NCBI RefSeq assembly: GCF_001645105.1
Contig: NZ_LKEG01000044.1
Location: 134,596 to 198,595 of the forward strand
Source: Pseudomonas marginalis
GTDB lineage: Bacteria > Pseudomonadota > Gammaproteobacteria > Pseudomonadales > Pseudomonadaceae
Direction: 5' to 3'
Length of the DNA stretch: 64,000 bases
Shown here piece by piece: positions 52,208-61,484 of this stretch (positions within the stretch are counted from its first letter, which is position 1; the number at the start of each line of letters is the position of its first letter). The position numbers and the translations under genes are program-made. Below the pieces are notes generated by a model. It was given only the letters and a program-made list of their open reading frames with translations. It ran no database searches and was not told the DNA's origin.

Positions 52208-54094
52208 ATGTCCTTTGCTTCCCTCGGTCTCTCCGAGGCTTTAGTCCGCGCCATCGAGGCAGCGGGCTATACCGAGCCTACTCCGGTGCAACAGCGGGCC
52301 ATTCCCGCCGTGTTGCAAGGTCGCGACCTGATGGTTGCGGCTCAGACAGGTACTGGTAAAACCGGCGGTTTCGCCCTCCCGATTCTGGAGCGGTTGTTTC
52401 CCAACGGTCACCCGGACAAATCCCAGCGTCACGGCCCGCGCCAACCGCGCGTACTGGTCCTGACCCCAACCCGCGAACTCGCCGCCCAGGTGCACGACAG
52501 CTTCAAGCTGTATGCCCGCGACCTGAAGTTCGTCAGTGCCTGCATCTTCGGCGGCGTCGGCATGAACCCACAGGTTCAGGCCATGTCCCGTGGTGTGGAC
52601 GTGCTGGTGGCGTGCCCCGGTCGTTTGCTCGACCTGTGCGGCCAAGGCAGCGTCGATTTGTCCCACGTGGAAATCCTCGTGCTGGACGAAGCCGACCGCA
52701 TGCTCGACATGGGCTTTGTCCATGACGTGAAAAAGGTCCTCGCCCGCCTGCCGGCCAAACGTCAGAACCTGCTGTTCTCGGCAACGTTCTCCCAGGACAT
52801 CACTGCCCTGGCCGGCAAGCTGCTGCACAACCCTGAGCGCATTGAAGTCACGCCGCCGAACACCACGGTCGAGCGTATCGAGCAACGCGTCTTCCGCCTG
52901 GCCGCCAGCCACAAGCGTGCGCTGCTGGCCCACCTGATCACCGCCGGCGCGTGGGAACAGGTGTTGGTGTTCACCCGTACCAAGCACGGCGCCAACCGTC
53001 TGGCCGAGTACCTGGACAAGCACGGCCTCACCGCTGTCGCCATCCACGGTAACAAAAGCCAGAACGCGCGCACCAAAGCCCTGGCGGACTTCAAGGCCGG
53101 TTCCGTGCGCATCCTGGTGGCCACCGATATCGCCGCCCGCGGCCTGGATATCGACCAACTGCCACACGTGGTCAACTTCGAGCTGCCAAACGTCGATGAA
53201 GACTACGTGCACCGTATCGGCCGTACCGGCCGTGCCGGTCGTTCGGGTGAAGCCATTTCCCTGGTTGCACCGGACGAAGAAAAACTGCTGAAAAGCATCG
53301 AGCGCATGACCAAGCAGAAAATCGCCGACGGCGACCTGATGGGCTTCGATGCCAGCGCCGTAGAGGCTGAGAAGCCTGAAGTGCGCGAGCGTCCGGACGT
53401 GCGCAACCCACGCAACCCACGCGGTCCGAAGGGTGATGGCCCGAACGGCGGCGGTGGCGGCGGTGGTCGGCGCGACAAGGGCAAGGACAAGGGCGGCAAG
53501 GAAAAAGCGCCTACCAACGGCCGTGGCGAACGCCCAGCCCGCGAGCAGAAGCCCCGTGAAGGCACCCCGGCCCGCGAACAGCGCCAGCCGAGCCAGCCGC
53601 CACGCGCCGCCGCTGACCGTGCCCCGGACGAGTTCCTCGACGACGACGTGGATAACTTCGGCAACCGCGTTGACTACGTGCCTCAGGCCAAGCCGGCCCA
53701 AGGCCGTGGCCGTCGTCCCGGCGCGCCTGCACAAGGTGCAGGCGCAGGCGCTCCACGTGGCGGTCAGCCACAAGGCGCTCGCCAGAACGGCCCACGCAAC
53801 AGCAGCGGCGGCACCACCGGCACTCCACCGGCCAAGCGCAGCGGCCCGCGTAATGGCGCACCGCGTGACGGCCAAGCCCGTCGCGAAGACTCGCGCAGCA
53901 ACAACCGCCGCCCAGCCCGTGACGACCAGCCTCGCTTGTCCGAACCGGCCGTGCAGAATCCGCGCGGTGGCCCAGCGCCAAAGATCATCCACAAGGAGTC
54001 GAAAGCGGATCGCTTCCCGACACCCGAGCAACTGGATCAGTTGCCAGGCCGTCCTCGTGGTGAAAAGCCAGCATTGCTGACTCGCAACCGCTGA
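52208..54094 (+). CDS. rhlE: ATP-dependent RNA helicase RhlE
   Basis: This 628-residue DEAD-box helicase has a core of about 380 residues with AQTGTGKTGGF, PTRELAAQ, VLDEADRMLDMGF, LFSATFS, ATDIAARGLDID and HRIGRTGRAGRSG. Behind it lies a low-complexity tail of about 240 residues rich in Arg, Gly, Pro and Gln, including a run of seven glycines, typical of pseudomonad RhlE and likely to bind RNA or drive condensates. RhlE helicases act in RNA turnover and cold growth. ATG 52208 matches the family start (MSFASLGLSEAL). A strong terminator follows. Confidence 0.94.
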   Translation: MSFASLGLSEALVRAIEAAGYTEPTPVQQRAIPAVLQGRDLMVAAQTGTGKTGGFALPILERLFPNGHPDKSQRHGPRQPRVLVLTPTRELAAQVHDSFKLYARDLKFVSACIFGGVGMNPQVQAMSRGVDVLVACPGRLLDLCGQGSVDLSHVEILVLDEADRMLDMGFVHDVKKVLARLPAKRQNLLFSATFSQDITALAGKLLHNPERIEVTPPNTTVERIEQRVFRLAASHKRALLAHLITAGAWEQVLVFTRTKHGANRLAEYLDKHGLTAVAIHGNKSQNARTKALADFKAGSVRILVATDIAARGLDIDQLPHVVNFELPNVDEDYVHRIGRTGRAGRSGEAISLVAPDEEKLLKSIERMTKQKIADGDLMGFDASAVEAEKPEVRERPDVRNPRNPRGPKGDGPNGGGGGGGRRDKGKDKGGKEKAPTNGRGERPAREQKPREGTPAREQRQPSQPPRAAADRAPDEFLDDDVDNFGNRVDYVPQAKPAQGRGRRPGAPAQGAGAGAPRGGQPQGARQNGPRNSSGGTTGTPPAKRSGPRNGAPRDGQARREDSRSNNRRPARDDQPRLSEPAVQNPRGGPAPKIIHKESKADRFPTPEQLDQLPGRPRGEKPALLTRNR

Positions 54095-54107
54095 GTTTTT
54101 AGCCCCA

Positions 54108-54148
54108 TAAAAAATGCCCCGTATCTTTCGATGCGGGGCATTTTTTTT
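54108..54148 (+). terminator. Rho-independent terminator after rhlE
   Basis: AAAAAATGCCCCGTATC, short loop, GATGCGGGGCATTTTTTTT. The stem is flanked by A- and T-runs so it can work in both directions. Confidence 0.93.
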
Positions 54149-54167
54149 GGACTCAATAACGATCCGA

Positions 54168-54270
54168 TGTGGAAGGGGCGGTACGACGATTCGACTTGCC
54201 CCCGATAGCTGAGTGTCAGCTGACCTACTTTTAACTGACACACCGCTATCGAGGGCAAGCCCTCTCCCAC
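54168..54270. repeat. Partly degraded REP pair
   Basis: The right arm CTATCGAGGGCAAGCCCTCTCCCACA is clear; the left arm GATGTGGAAGGGGC is interrupted by about 15 extra bases before CTTGCCCCCGATAG. It appears to have taken an insertion or rearrangement. Confidence 0.7.
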
Positions 54271-54295
54271 AAGGACCGCATTGCCAAGCCAGACA

Positions 54296-54874
54296 TTACT
54301 TCTGCTTGACGCCTTCCAGCGAGATGTCCAGGTCCACGGTCTGCGAGGACGGGCCTGGGCCTTTGATGCCGAAGTCGTTCAGGTTGACGGTGGTCTTGGC
54401 GTTGAAGCCAGCACGTTCGCCGCCCCATGGATCCTTGCCTTCACCATTGAAGGTCGCCTTGAAGGTCACAGGCTTGGTCACGCCGTGAAAGGTCAGGTCG
54501 CCCGTTACGTCAGCGGTTTTCTCGCCGGTAGATTTAACGGCGGTGGACACGAACTTGGCGTCGGCGAACTTGGCAACGTCCAGGAAGTCTTTGCTGGCGA
54601 TGTGCTTGTCACGCTCTGCGTGGTTGGACCACAGGCTGGCGGTTTTCACGTCGACCGCGATTTTGCTGGCTTCCGGCTTGGCGGCATCCCAGCTGAACGT
54701 ACCATCCCAGTCCTTGAAGGTACCGTGGATGTAGCTGTAGCCCAGGTGGCTGATTTTCCAGTCGATGAAGGCGTGCTGGCCTTCTTTGTCGATCTTGTAG
54801 TCAGCCGCCATCACCTGACCTGCAGACAGCAGGGCAGTACCGATGGCCAGAGCAGCGAGAGTCTTTTTCAACAT
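54296..54874 (-). CDS. YceI-family periplasmic protein
   Basis: This 192-residue protein has a signal peptide (to about residue 23, QVMAAD) and a YceI lipocalin-like beta-barrel with YKIDKEGQHAFIDWKISHLGYSYIHGTF, DVTGDLTFHGVTKPV and LNDFGIKGPG. YceI proteins bind isoprenoid-type lipids such as polyprenyl quinone. The P. aeruginosa counterpart at this place is known as PasP. It is encoded 32 bases after a cytochrome b561 gene, a pairing seen in E. coli yceJ-yceI. ATG 54874 gives the signal peptide start. Confidence 0.92.
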   Translation of the reverse strand: MLKKTLAALAIGTALLSAGQVMAADYKIDKEGQHAFIDWKISHLGYSYIHGTFKDWDGTFSWDAAKPEASKIAVDVKTASLWSNHAERDKHIASKDFLDVAKFADAKFVSTAVKSTGEKTADVTGDLTFHGVTKPVTFKATFNGEGKDPWGGERAGFNAKTTVNLNDFGIKGPGPSSQTVDLDISLEGVKQK

Positions 54875-54906
54875 GCTTTCTATTCCTTGTGAGTCGAGGT
54901 TGAACA

Positions 54907-55458
54907 TCAGGCTTTGCGCCCCAGCATTCGCGTAAGGGTCACATCACGATCAATAAAGTGGTGTTTCAACGCAGCCACGCCGTGCAAGCCGGCAAAGACC
55001 ACCAACACCCAAGCGAGGTACAAGTGCACCACGCCCGCAGTGTCTGCCTGGTCCGGTAGACCGGAAACCACGGCAGGAATTTCAAACAAGCCAAACACCG
55101 GGATACCGACACCGTCTGCGGTGGAAATCAGGTAACCGGCGATCATCACGGCGAACAGCCCCAGATACAGGAACGCGTGGCCGAACGCCGCACCGATACG
55201 GGTCAGGCGGCTGTAGCTGGCCAGCGGTGGTGGCGGCGGGCTTACCAGGCGCCAGACGATACGCACCAGCATGATGGCGAACAGCGTGATGCCAATGCTC
55301 TTGTGCAGGTCCGGCGCGTCTTTGCGCCAGGCGCTGTAGTAGTCGAGGCCGACCATCCACAAGCCCAGGGCGAACAAGCTGAACACCACCAGGGCCACGC
55401 CCCAATGCAAAACAATACTGACCCAACCATAGCGGGCCGAAGAATTACGTAGCTGCAT
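54907..55458 (-). CDS. Cytochrome b561 (YceJ type)
   Basis: This 183-residue membrane protein has four hydrophobic helices and histidines in the b561 haem positions (IVLHWGVA, DLHKSIGI, LHGVAALKHHF). Members carry two haems b and move electrons across the inner membrane from quinol. It is directly upstream of and probably co-transcribed with the YceI gene, which suggests a shared quinone- or isoprenoid-linked redox role. The N-terminus RYGWVSIVLHW is typical. Confidence 0.9.
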   Translation of the reverse strand: MQLRNSSARYGWVSIVLHWGVALVVFSLFALGLWMVGLDYYSAWRKDAPDLHKSIGITLFAIMLVRIVWRLVSPPPPPLASYSRLTRIGAAFGHAFLYLGLFAVMIAGYLISTADGVGIPVFGLFEIPAVVSGLPDQADTAGVVHLYLAWVLVVFAGLHGVAALKHHFIDRDVTLTRMLGRKA

Positions 55459-55731
55459 GTCCCAAATCCCGTAAGAGCTGCGCCCAAGACTAGCGATTTA
55501 CCTATCGAATTAAAGCGGAAAATTTCGCTTTGAAATATCGAGAAATACGATCAAGAGCCTATGCACAATAAGTTAACCAAGGATTAAGGACTATTCCTAA
55601 GAAACGTGACAGACCGTCCTGTGTTTACCGCGAATTCCCTCACAATAGGTTGTGACACGCGCCACCATTGCATAGGCTTGCGCGATTGTTTTACCTGCGC
55701 TCGCCGCAGGACCGCTTCGAGGAGAGAACCG

Positions 55732-57138
55732 ATGGGCTTGAACAACCAGTGGATGCAACGCGACCTCGCGGTGCTGTGGCATCCCTGCACCCAGATGAAA
55801 GACCACCAGCAACTGCCGCTGATCCCGATCAAGCGCGGCGAAGGCGTGTGGCTGGAAGACTTCGAAGGCAAGCGCTACCTCGACGCCGTCAGTTCCTGGT
55901 GGGTCAACGTGTTTGGCCATGCCAACCCGCGCATCAACCAGCGCATCAAGGACCAGGTCGACCAACTGGAACATGTGATCCTCGCCGGTTTCAGCCATCA
56001 ACCGGTGATCGAACTGTCCGAGCGCTTGGTGCAAATGACACCCGAAGACCTGACCCGCTGCTTCTACGCCGATAACGGTTCGTCGTGCATCGAAGTCGCG
56101 CTGAAAATGAGCTTCCACTATTGGCTCAACCGCGGCCTGCCGAACAAAAAGCGTTTCGTCACCCTGACCAACAGCTACCACGGCGAAACCATCGCCGCGA
56201 TGTCGGTGGGCGACGTGCCGCTGTTTACCGAGACCTACAAGGCGCTGCTGCTGGACACCATCAAAGTGCCAAGCCCGGACTGCTACCTGCGCCCCGAGGG
56301 CATGAGCTGGGAAGACCATTCGCGCACGATGTTCCTGGCCATGGAACAGACCCTGGCCGAAAACCACGACACCGTCGCCGCCGTGATCGTCGAACCGCTG
56401 ATCCAGGGCGCCGGCGGCATGCGCATGTACCACCCGGTGTACCTCAAGCTGCTGCGCGAGGCCTGCGACCGCTACGGCGTGCACCTGATCCACGACGAAA
56501 TCGCCGTAGGCTTCGGCCGCACCGGCAGCATGTTCGCCTGTGAACAGGCAGGTATCCGCCCGGACTTCCTGTGCCTGTCCAAGGCCCTGACCGGCGGCTA
56601 CCTGCCACTGGCGGCCGTGGTCACCACCGATGACGTCTACGACGCCTTCTACGACGACTACCCGACCCTGCGTGCCTTCCTGCACTCCCACAGCTACACC
56701 GGCAACCCGCTGGCATGTGCGGCCGCGTTGGCGACCCTGGATATCTTCGAAGAAGACAACGTCATCGAAAACAACAAGGCCCTGGCCCAACGCATGGCCA
56801 CGGCCACCGCGCACCTGGTGGACCACCCGCATGTGTCGGAAGTGCGCCAGACTGGCATGGTGCTGGCCATCGAGATGGTCCAGGATAAAGCCACCAAGAC
56901 CGCCTACCCGTGGCAGGAACGTCGTGGCCTGAAGGTATTCGAGCACGCCCTGGAACGTGGTGCGCTGTTGCGGCCACTGGGCAGTGTGGTGTATTTCCTG
57001 CCGCCGTATGTGATCACGCCGGAGCAGATCGACTTCCTCGCCGAAGTCGCCAGCGAGGGCATTGATATCGCCACCAACAGCAAGGTCAGTGTGGCGGTGC
57101 CGAAGGACTTCCACCCAGGTTTCCGCGATCCGGGCTAA
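55732..57138 (+). CDS. bioA: Adenosylmethionine-8-amino-7-oxononanoate aminotransferase
   Basis: This 468-residue PLP enzyme converts KAPA to DAPA in biotin synthesis, with SAM as amino donor. The N-terminus reads HPCTQMKDH, followed by SSWWVNVFGHANPRI, SYHGETIAAMSVGD and the PLP lysine in LSKALTGGYLPLA. GGAG lies a few bases before ATG 55732; the frame is open to 55606 without family likeness. Other biotin genes are not in the window. It is followed by rsmE 50 bases on. Confidence 0.95.
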   Translation: MGLNNQWMQRDLAVLWHPCTQMKDHQQLPLIPIKRGEGVWLEDFEGKRYLDAVSSWWVNVFGHANPRINQRIKDQVDQLEHVILAGFSHQPVIELSERLVQMTPEDLTRCFYADNGSSCIEVALKMSFHYWLNRGLPNKKRFVTLTNSYHGETIAAMSVGDVPLFTETYKALLLDTIKVPSPDCYLRPEGMSWEDHSRTMFLAMEQTLAENHDTVAAVIVEPLIQGAGGMRMYHPVYLKLLREACDRYGVHLIHDEIAVGFGRTGSMFACEQAGIRPDFLCLSKALTGGYLPLAAVVTTDDVYDAFYDDYPTLRAFLHSHSYTGNPLACAAALATLDIFEEDNVIENNKALAQRMATATAHLVDHPHVSEVRQTGMVLAIEMVQDKATKTAYPWQERRGLKVFEHALERGALLRPLGSVVYFLPPYVITPEQIDFLAEVASEGIDIATNSKVSVAVPKDFHPGFRDPG

Positions 57139-57188
57139 TACCAGCCCCTGTAGAGCTCGCGCTTGAAAAACCTTTTCAGAGAACAGAA

Positions 57189-57908
57189 ATGAGACTGTCC
57201 CGCTTTTTTACCGACACCCCGCTGAGCCTCGGCGACCACGAGCTGCCTGAAGCCCAGGCGCATTACATCAGCCGCGTGCTGCGCATGGGCGAAGGCGATG
57301 CCGTGCAATTGTTCGACGGCTCCGGCCAGGAGTTCCTGGGCAGCTTGCTCGAAGTCGGTAAAAAGCGCGTCACTGTGCAACTCACCGAAAGCGTTGCGGG
57401 CCAGGCCGAATCGCCGCTGCATATCCATCTCGGCCAGGGCCTGTCCCGTGGCGAGCGCATGGATTGGGCCATTCAGAAAGCCACTGAACTGGGCGTCAAC
57501 GCGATCACGCCGATTTTCAGCGACCGCTGCGAAGTGCGCCTCAAGGATGAACGCGCCGACAAACGCCTGCTGCACTGGCGCCAGGTGGCCATCAGCGCCT
57601 GCGAGCAATGCGGGCGTTCGACGGTGCCGCTGATTCACCCACCGCTGTTGCTGGCGGACTGGTTGAAGCAGACCGAGGCAGATTTGAAGCTGGTGCTGCA
57701 CCCGGTGGCCGAGCCGCTGGTCAGCCATGCCAAGCCCTCGAGCCTGGCCTTCTTGATCGGGCCTGAGGGTGGGTTGACCGACGCAGAAGTCCAAGCGGCC
57801 CAAGGTGCCGGCTACAACGCCGCCCGCCTCGGCCCGCGCGTCTTGCGTACCGAGACGGCGCCGGTGGTGGCGCTGGCCGTGGCCCAACAACTCTGGGGCG
57901 ACTTCTAA
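57189..57908 (+). CDS. rsmE: 16S rRNA (uracil-1498-N3)-methyltransferase
   Basis: This 239-residue SPOUT-family enzyme methylates U1498 of 16S rRNA with SAM. It has an N-terminal PUA-like domain (HYISRVLRMGEGDAVQLFDGSG) and the C-terminal knot with ATELGVNAITPIFSDRC, LIGPEGGLTDAEV and LGPRVLRTETAPVVAL. Full length. It follows bioA by 50 bases; the same neighbour order holds in P. aeruginosa. Confidence 0.95.
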   Translation: MRLSRFFTDTPLSLGDHELPEAQAHYISRVLRMGEGDAVQLFDGSGQEFLGSLLEVGKKRVTVQLTESVAGQAESPLHIHLGQGLSRGERMDWAIQKATELGVNAITPIFSDRCEVRLKDERADKRLLHWRQVAISACEQCGRSTVPLIHPPLLLADWLKQTEADLKLVLHPVAEPLVSHAKPSSLAFLIGPEGGLTDAEVQAAQGAGYNAARLGPRVLRTETAPVVALAVAQQLWGDF

Positions 57909-57938
57909 CCCTCTTGATTGGGTGACCAAGCCGTTACA

Positions 57939-58841
57939 TCACTCCACCGGATCACTCACTGGCTTGGCAATAATCGCCTTCAACTCACGGGTCATCGGGA
58001 ATTCCAGGTTCAAGCCCTTGGGCGGAATCGGTGATTCAAACCAGCGCTGGTAAATCCCGTTGATCTCCCCACTGCGATAAAGGTCGCCAAGAGTCTCGTT
58101 GACCACTGCGAGAAATTGCGGGTCGTCCTTGCGCACCATGCAGCTGTAGATTTCCCGCGACTGCTCCTCCCCCACCACCACCCAATTGTGCGGGTCCTTG
58201 GCCTTGGCGCGCTCGCCGTAAAGCAGCGCGTCATCCATGTAGAATGCCGCCGCGCGGCCGGTATCGAGCATCTTGAATGCTTCGCCATGGTCCTTGGCGC
58301 TGATCACGAACATATTGGCCTTGTGCTCGGCGTTGTAGCTTTTGAGGAAACGCTCATTGGTGGTACCGGCGGTGGTCACTACGTTCTTGCCCGCAAGATC
58401 GGCAAAGCCTTGGATGCCACTGTCCTTGGCCGTCAGCAATTGCCCCTTCACGTAGATAAACCCGTAGGAAAACGCCACCTGCTTCTGCCGCTCGGCCGTC
58501 ACGCCGGTGGAGCCGCATTCCAGGTCGACAGTGCCGTTCTGCACCAGCGGAATACGCGTTTGGGACGTCACCAGGGTGTACTTCACATCGAGCGTGGGCA
58601 CCCCGGTTTTCTGCCGAATGCGCTCGACGATCTTATCGGCCAGCTCCACCGAATAGCCCATGGGTTTGCCACTGTTATCCCCGACGTAGGAAAACGGCAC
58701 CGACGCATCGCGATAGCCCAACGTGATGGACTTGGCGTCAGCGATCTTGCCCAGCGTGCCGTCCAACGGCGCTGGGTTCGCATGGGCTTGAGCGCCCAGC
58801 AAAAGCCCCAGGGTGCAGCCGGTCAACAGGATTTTTTTCAT
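57939..58841 (-). CDS. Amino-acid ABC transporter binding protein, GltI/AatJ-like
   Basis: This 300-residue periplasmic protein has a signal peptide (to about residue 21, AQAHAN) and a family-3 binding domain: ITLGYRDASVPFSY, MGYSVELADKIVERIR, VDLECGSTGVTAERQKQVAFSYGF and YQRWFESPIPPKGLNLEFPM, which are the marks of glutamate/aspartate binding proteins. It is the last of a three-gene set dadA-like, ridA-like, binding protein. No permease is included. The ligand may be a D- or acidic amino acid, judged from the partners. Confidence 0.88.
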   Translation of the reverse strand: MKKILLTGCTLGLLLGAQAHANPAPLDGTLGKIADAKSITLGYRDASVPFSYVGDNSGKPMGYSVELADKIVERIRQKTGVPTLDVKYTLVTSQTRIPLVQNGTVDLECGSTGVTAERQKQVAFSYGFIYVKGQLLTAKDSGIQGFADLAGKNVVTTAGTTNERFLKSYNAEHKANMFVISAKDHGEAFKMLDTGRAAAFYMDDALLYGERAKAKDPHNWVVVGEEQSREIYSCMVRKDDPQFLAVVNETLGDLYRSGEINGIYQRWFESPIPPKGLNLEFPMTRELKAIIAKPVSDPVE

Positions 58842-58865
58842 TGTTATTCTCCGTGGGGCTTTCGG

Positions 58866-59216
58866 TTATTTGCGTACCGCAATCACGCTGATTTCCACCA
58901 GCACACTCGGCCGCGCCAGTTCCGCTTGCAGGGTTGTGCGCGTCGGCGCCATGCCCGGTGACAGCCAGGCGGACCAGACCTCGTTCATCGGTGCAAAACC
59001 GCTGCCGATATCTTTCAAATAGATCGTTGCGTTGAGCAGATGATCCTTATCGCTGCCCGCCTGGGCCAGCAGTGCATCGATCCTGGTCAGGACCTCCCGG
59101 GTTTGTGTCGCCACGTCCTGGCCGTCACCGGGCACCTGGCCCGAGAGGAACACCAGGTCCTTGAAGGTCACTGCGCCCGAGAGGCGCTCATTGCTGCTGA
59201 TTCGGGTGATGGTCAT
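58866..59216 (-). CDS. RidA-family enamine/imine deaminase
   Basis: This 116-residue protein shows the RidA (YjgF/YER057c/UK114) pattern: FLSGQVPGDGQDVATQTREVLTRID, LLNATIYLKDI and APTRTTLQAELARPSVLVEI, keeping the family arginine in the TRTT segment. RidA proteins hydrolyse reactive imine intermediates to keto acids. GAGGATG precedes ATG 59216. It starts 10 bases after the dadA-like gene, whose oxidation of amino acids would yield just such imines. Confidence 0.9.
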   Translation of the reverse strand: MTITRISSNERLSGAVTFKDLVFLSGQVPGDGQDVATQTREVLTRIDALLAQAGSDKDHLLNATIYLKDIGSGFAPMNEVWSAWLSPGMAPTRTTLQAELARPSVLVEISVIAVRK

Positions 59217-59226
59217 CAATACATCC

Positions 59227-60450
59227 TCATGCGGCGCGGGGCGCAAGGCCCTGCATATCAATGGAAGGCGTGTGTTGCCCGATCAACTCAGCCAGCAACT
59301 GGCCACTGCCGCACGCCAGGGTAAAGCCGAGTGCACCGTGGCCCAGGTTCAGCCATAGGTTGCGATAGACACTGGCACCAATCAGCGGCACGCCCGTCGG
59401 GGTGGCCGGGCGCATACCCGCCCACTCCACCGCATGTGCGTAATCGCCCGCCAAAGGAAATATCTCCAGCGCCTGGCGCTTCATCAGCGCCAGGCGCTTG
59501 GGTTCAAGGCTGGCGTCGAAGCCGACGATATCCACCATGGCCGCCACCCGCAGTTGTTCGCCGATGCGCGCATAGACGATCTTGCGGTCGTAGTCGGTGA
59601 TGCTCACGTTCGGCGCCTGGTGCTGCGCGCCAATCGGCACACTGAGGCTATAACCCTTGAGCGGGTACAGCGGCAGCGGCACACCCAACGCCGCGCTGCG
59701 ATACCCGGCCGCCAGTACCAGATGCTCGACAGGCATCACCTCTGCGCCCAGTTCGATAGCCTGCACCACACCGTCAGCGTGGCGAATGCCGGTGACCTTG
59801 CGCCCCAGCAAAAAGCGGCAGCGGCCGGACGCTTCAAGCCGCGCCGCCAAGCGCTGGCAGAAGGCATGACAATCCGCCACCTCCTCATTCGGCGTGTAGA
59901 TCCCGCCGACAAAACCACCGCCCGCCAGCGCCGGCTCCAGGCGTGCGCAATCGGCGGCCGACAGCACCTGCTGCTGAAGGATATCGGTGACCTTGCTGCG
60001 GGCATGCGCAAAGGAACTGGCGTTGCGGAAGGTGACCAGTTTGCCGTTGCGCCGCCAGTCGAAGCCGTCCAGGTGATCATCCTCGCGCCATTGCTGCAAA
60101 GTGTCCTGGCTCAGGGAGGCAAGTCGCAGCAGGTGGGCGGTATTGCGTGTGTTCACCGAGCTACGGCAGGCGCCGAGGAACGCGGTCATCCAGCGCCATT
60201 GCTGCGGGTCGAGGCGTGGGCGCAGCTTCAACGGCGAGTCACCGCGCAACAGCCAACCGATGGCCTGAAGCGGCACGCCGGCATCGGCCAGCGGCGCCAC
60301 ATAGCGATAGGACAATTGCCCGCCATTGGCAAAACTGGTTTCACTGCCCAGGGTCTCGCACGCGTCGATCACCGTCACCTCATGGCCCGCACGCACCAGC
60401 GCATACGCGCTGGCCAGACCAATCACCCCACCCCCAATGATGTGCACCAT
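59227..60450 (-). CDS. DadA-like FAD-dependent D-amino-acid dehydrogenase
   Basis: This 407-residue flavoprotein opens with the FAD motif IIGGGVIGLASAYALVRAGHEV and has the DAO-fold features SFANGGQLSYRYVAPL, YPLKGYSLSVP and GMRPATPTGVPLIG. DadA enzymes oxidise D-amino acids to keto acids with electrons passed to the respiratory chain. The housekeeping dadA of pseudomonads lies beside an alanine racemase gene; here the partners are RidA and a binding protein, so this is likely a paralogue with another substrate. ATG 60450 is chosen over an in-frame TTG at 60474. Confidence 0.88.
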   Translation of the reverse strand: MVHIIGGGVIGLASAYALVRAGHEVTVIDACETLGSETSFANGGQLSYRYVAPLADAGVPLQAIGWLLRGDSPLKLRPRLDPQQWRWMTAFLGACRSSVNTRNTAHLLRLASLSQDTLQQWREDDHLDGFDWRRNGKLVTFRNASSFAHARSKVTDILQQQVLSAADCARLEPALAGGGFVGGIYTPNEEVADCHAFCQRLAARLEASGRCRFLLGRKVTGIRHADGVVQAIELGAEVMPVEHLVLAAGYRSAALGVPLPLYPLKGYSLSVPIGAQHQAPNVSITDYDRKIVYARIGEQLRVAAMVDIVGFDASLEPKRLALMKRQALEIFPLAGDYAHAVEWAGMRPATPTGVPLIGASVYRNLWLNLGHGALGFTLACGSGQLLAELIGQHTPSIDMQGLAPRAA

Positions 60451-60558
60451 TCCCGCCGCCCGCCGTTGAATCAAGAGGCCTCAAGCCTAGGGGCAGGTGA
60501 CAGGCCGCCGACAATGAATAAAGATGGGTCACCTATAAACAAAGGTTATGGACTTGCC

Positions 60559-61461
60559 ATGCGCTTGCGTCATATCGAAATTTTCCAGGCCATTCGCCAG
60601 ACCGGCTCCGTCAGCGCCGCCGCACAACTGCTGCATGTGTCGCAACCAGCGGTGACCAAGGTGTTGCAGCACGCCGAATTGCAGCTGGGCTTCCCGCTGT
60701 TTCTGCGCGTGCGCGGCAAGTTGCAGCCCACGCCGGAAGCCCTGGCGCTGGAAGGCGAAGTGGAGAAAGTCACCGAAAGCCTGCAAGGCGTACGCCGCCT
60801 GGCCAAGAGCCTGCGCCGTGCACCGGGCCACAGTGTGCGCATCGGCGCGATCCCGGCGCTGGCCCTGTCGCTGCTGCCGCCCGCTATTCTTGAGTGGAAG
60901 CGCGATTACCCGGACATGGCCTGTGAGTTGTCCAGCGACCACAGCCGCGAGCTGGTACAGAAGCTGCTGATGCGTGAGATTGACCTGGCGCTGACGCTCA
61001 ACTTCTCTGGTCATCCAGGGCTGACCACGCAAGTGCTGGCCAACGGCGTGTTGGTGGCATTGGCGTCCAAAGGCTATTGGCCTGATGCCGAGTTGAACAG
61101 CCCACTGCCCCTGGCTGACCTGGCGGGTACGCCGCTGATAGGTCTTTCCAGCGCCGACCCGCTGGCGGCTAAACTCGACAGTTACCTGGAACACGTCGAC
61201 CCGCCGCCAAGGGTGACGATCTCGGTGCAAACCTACTCGCTGGCCCGTGCGATGGTGGAATCCGGCGCCGGCGTGACGGTGATCGACCCCTTCACCGCCC
61301 TGGGTGCTTCGACCGCCACCACCTGCATCCGCACGCTCACCCCGCCGCTGCCGATCACGCTGTACGCCCTGACCCGCGCCGATGAACCGCCGCCGCATAT
61401 GCTGGCTAATCTGCTGGAGATCTTCGGCCACCGTGCCCGGGAGTTATTGGAGCGGCTCTAA
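60559..61461 (+). CDS. LysR-family regulator of the dadA-like operon
   Basis: This 300-residue protein has the LysR DNA-binding domain at residues 1-60 (LRHIEIFQAIRQTGSVSAAAQLLHVSQPAVTKVLQHAE) and a periplasmic-binding-like effector domain. It is divergent from the dadA-like gene, 108 bases apart, the usual arrangement for a LysR regulator and its target. The effector is probably the amino acid used by the operon. ATG 60559 gives a normal LysR length. Confidence 0.9.
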   Translation: MRLRHIEIFQAIRQTGSVSAAAQLLHVSQPAVTKVLQHAELQLGFPLFLRVRGKLQPTPEALALEGEVEKVTESLQGVRRLAKSLRRAPGHSVRIGAIPALALSLLPPAILEWKRDYPDMACELSSDHSRELVQKLLMREIDLALTLNFSGHPGLTTQVLANGVLVALASKGYWPDAELNSPLPLADLAGTPLIGLSSADPLAAKLDSYLEHVDPPPRVTISVQTYSLARAMVESGAGVTVIDPFTALGASTATTCIRTLTPPLPITLYALTRADEPPPHMLANLLEIFGHRARELLERL

Positions 61462-61484
61462 CAGAATACCGATGATCTACAGGG

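Noticed and set aside
52241..54241. Open frame of 666 codons on the minus strand opposite rhlE
   Set aside because: The translation is low in complexity and without family likeness; rhlE on the other strand has every DEAD-box motif.
55459..55731. BirA operator upstream of bioA
   Set aside because: No TTGTAAACC-type inverted repeat was seen; other inverted words there are imperfect.
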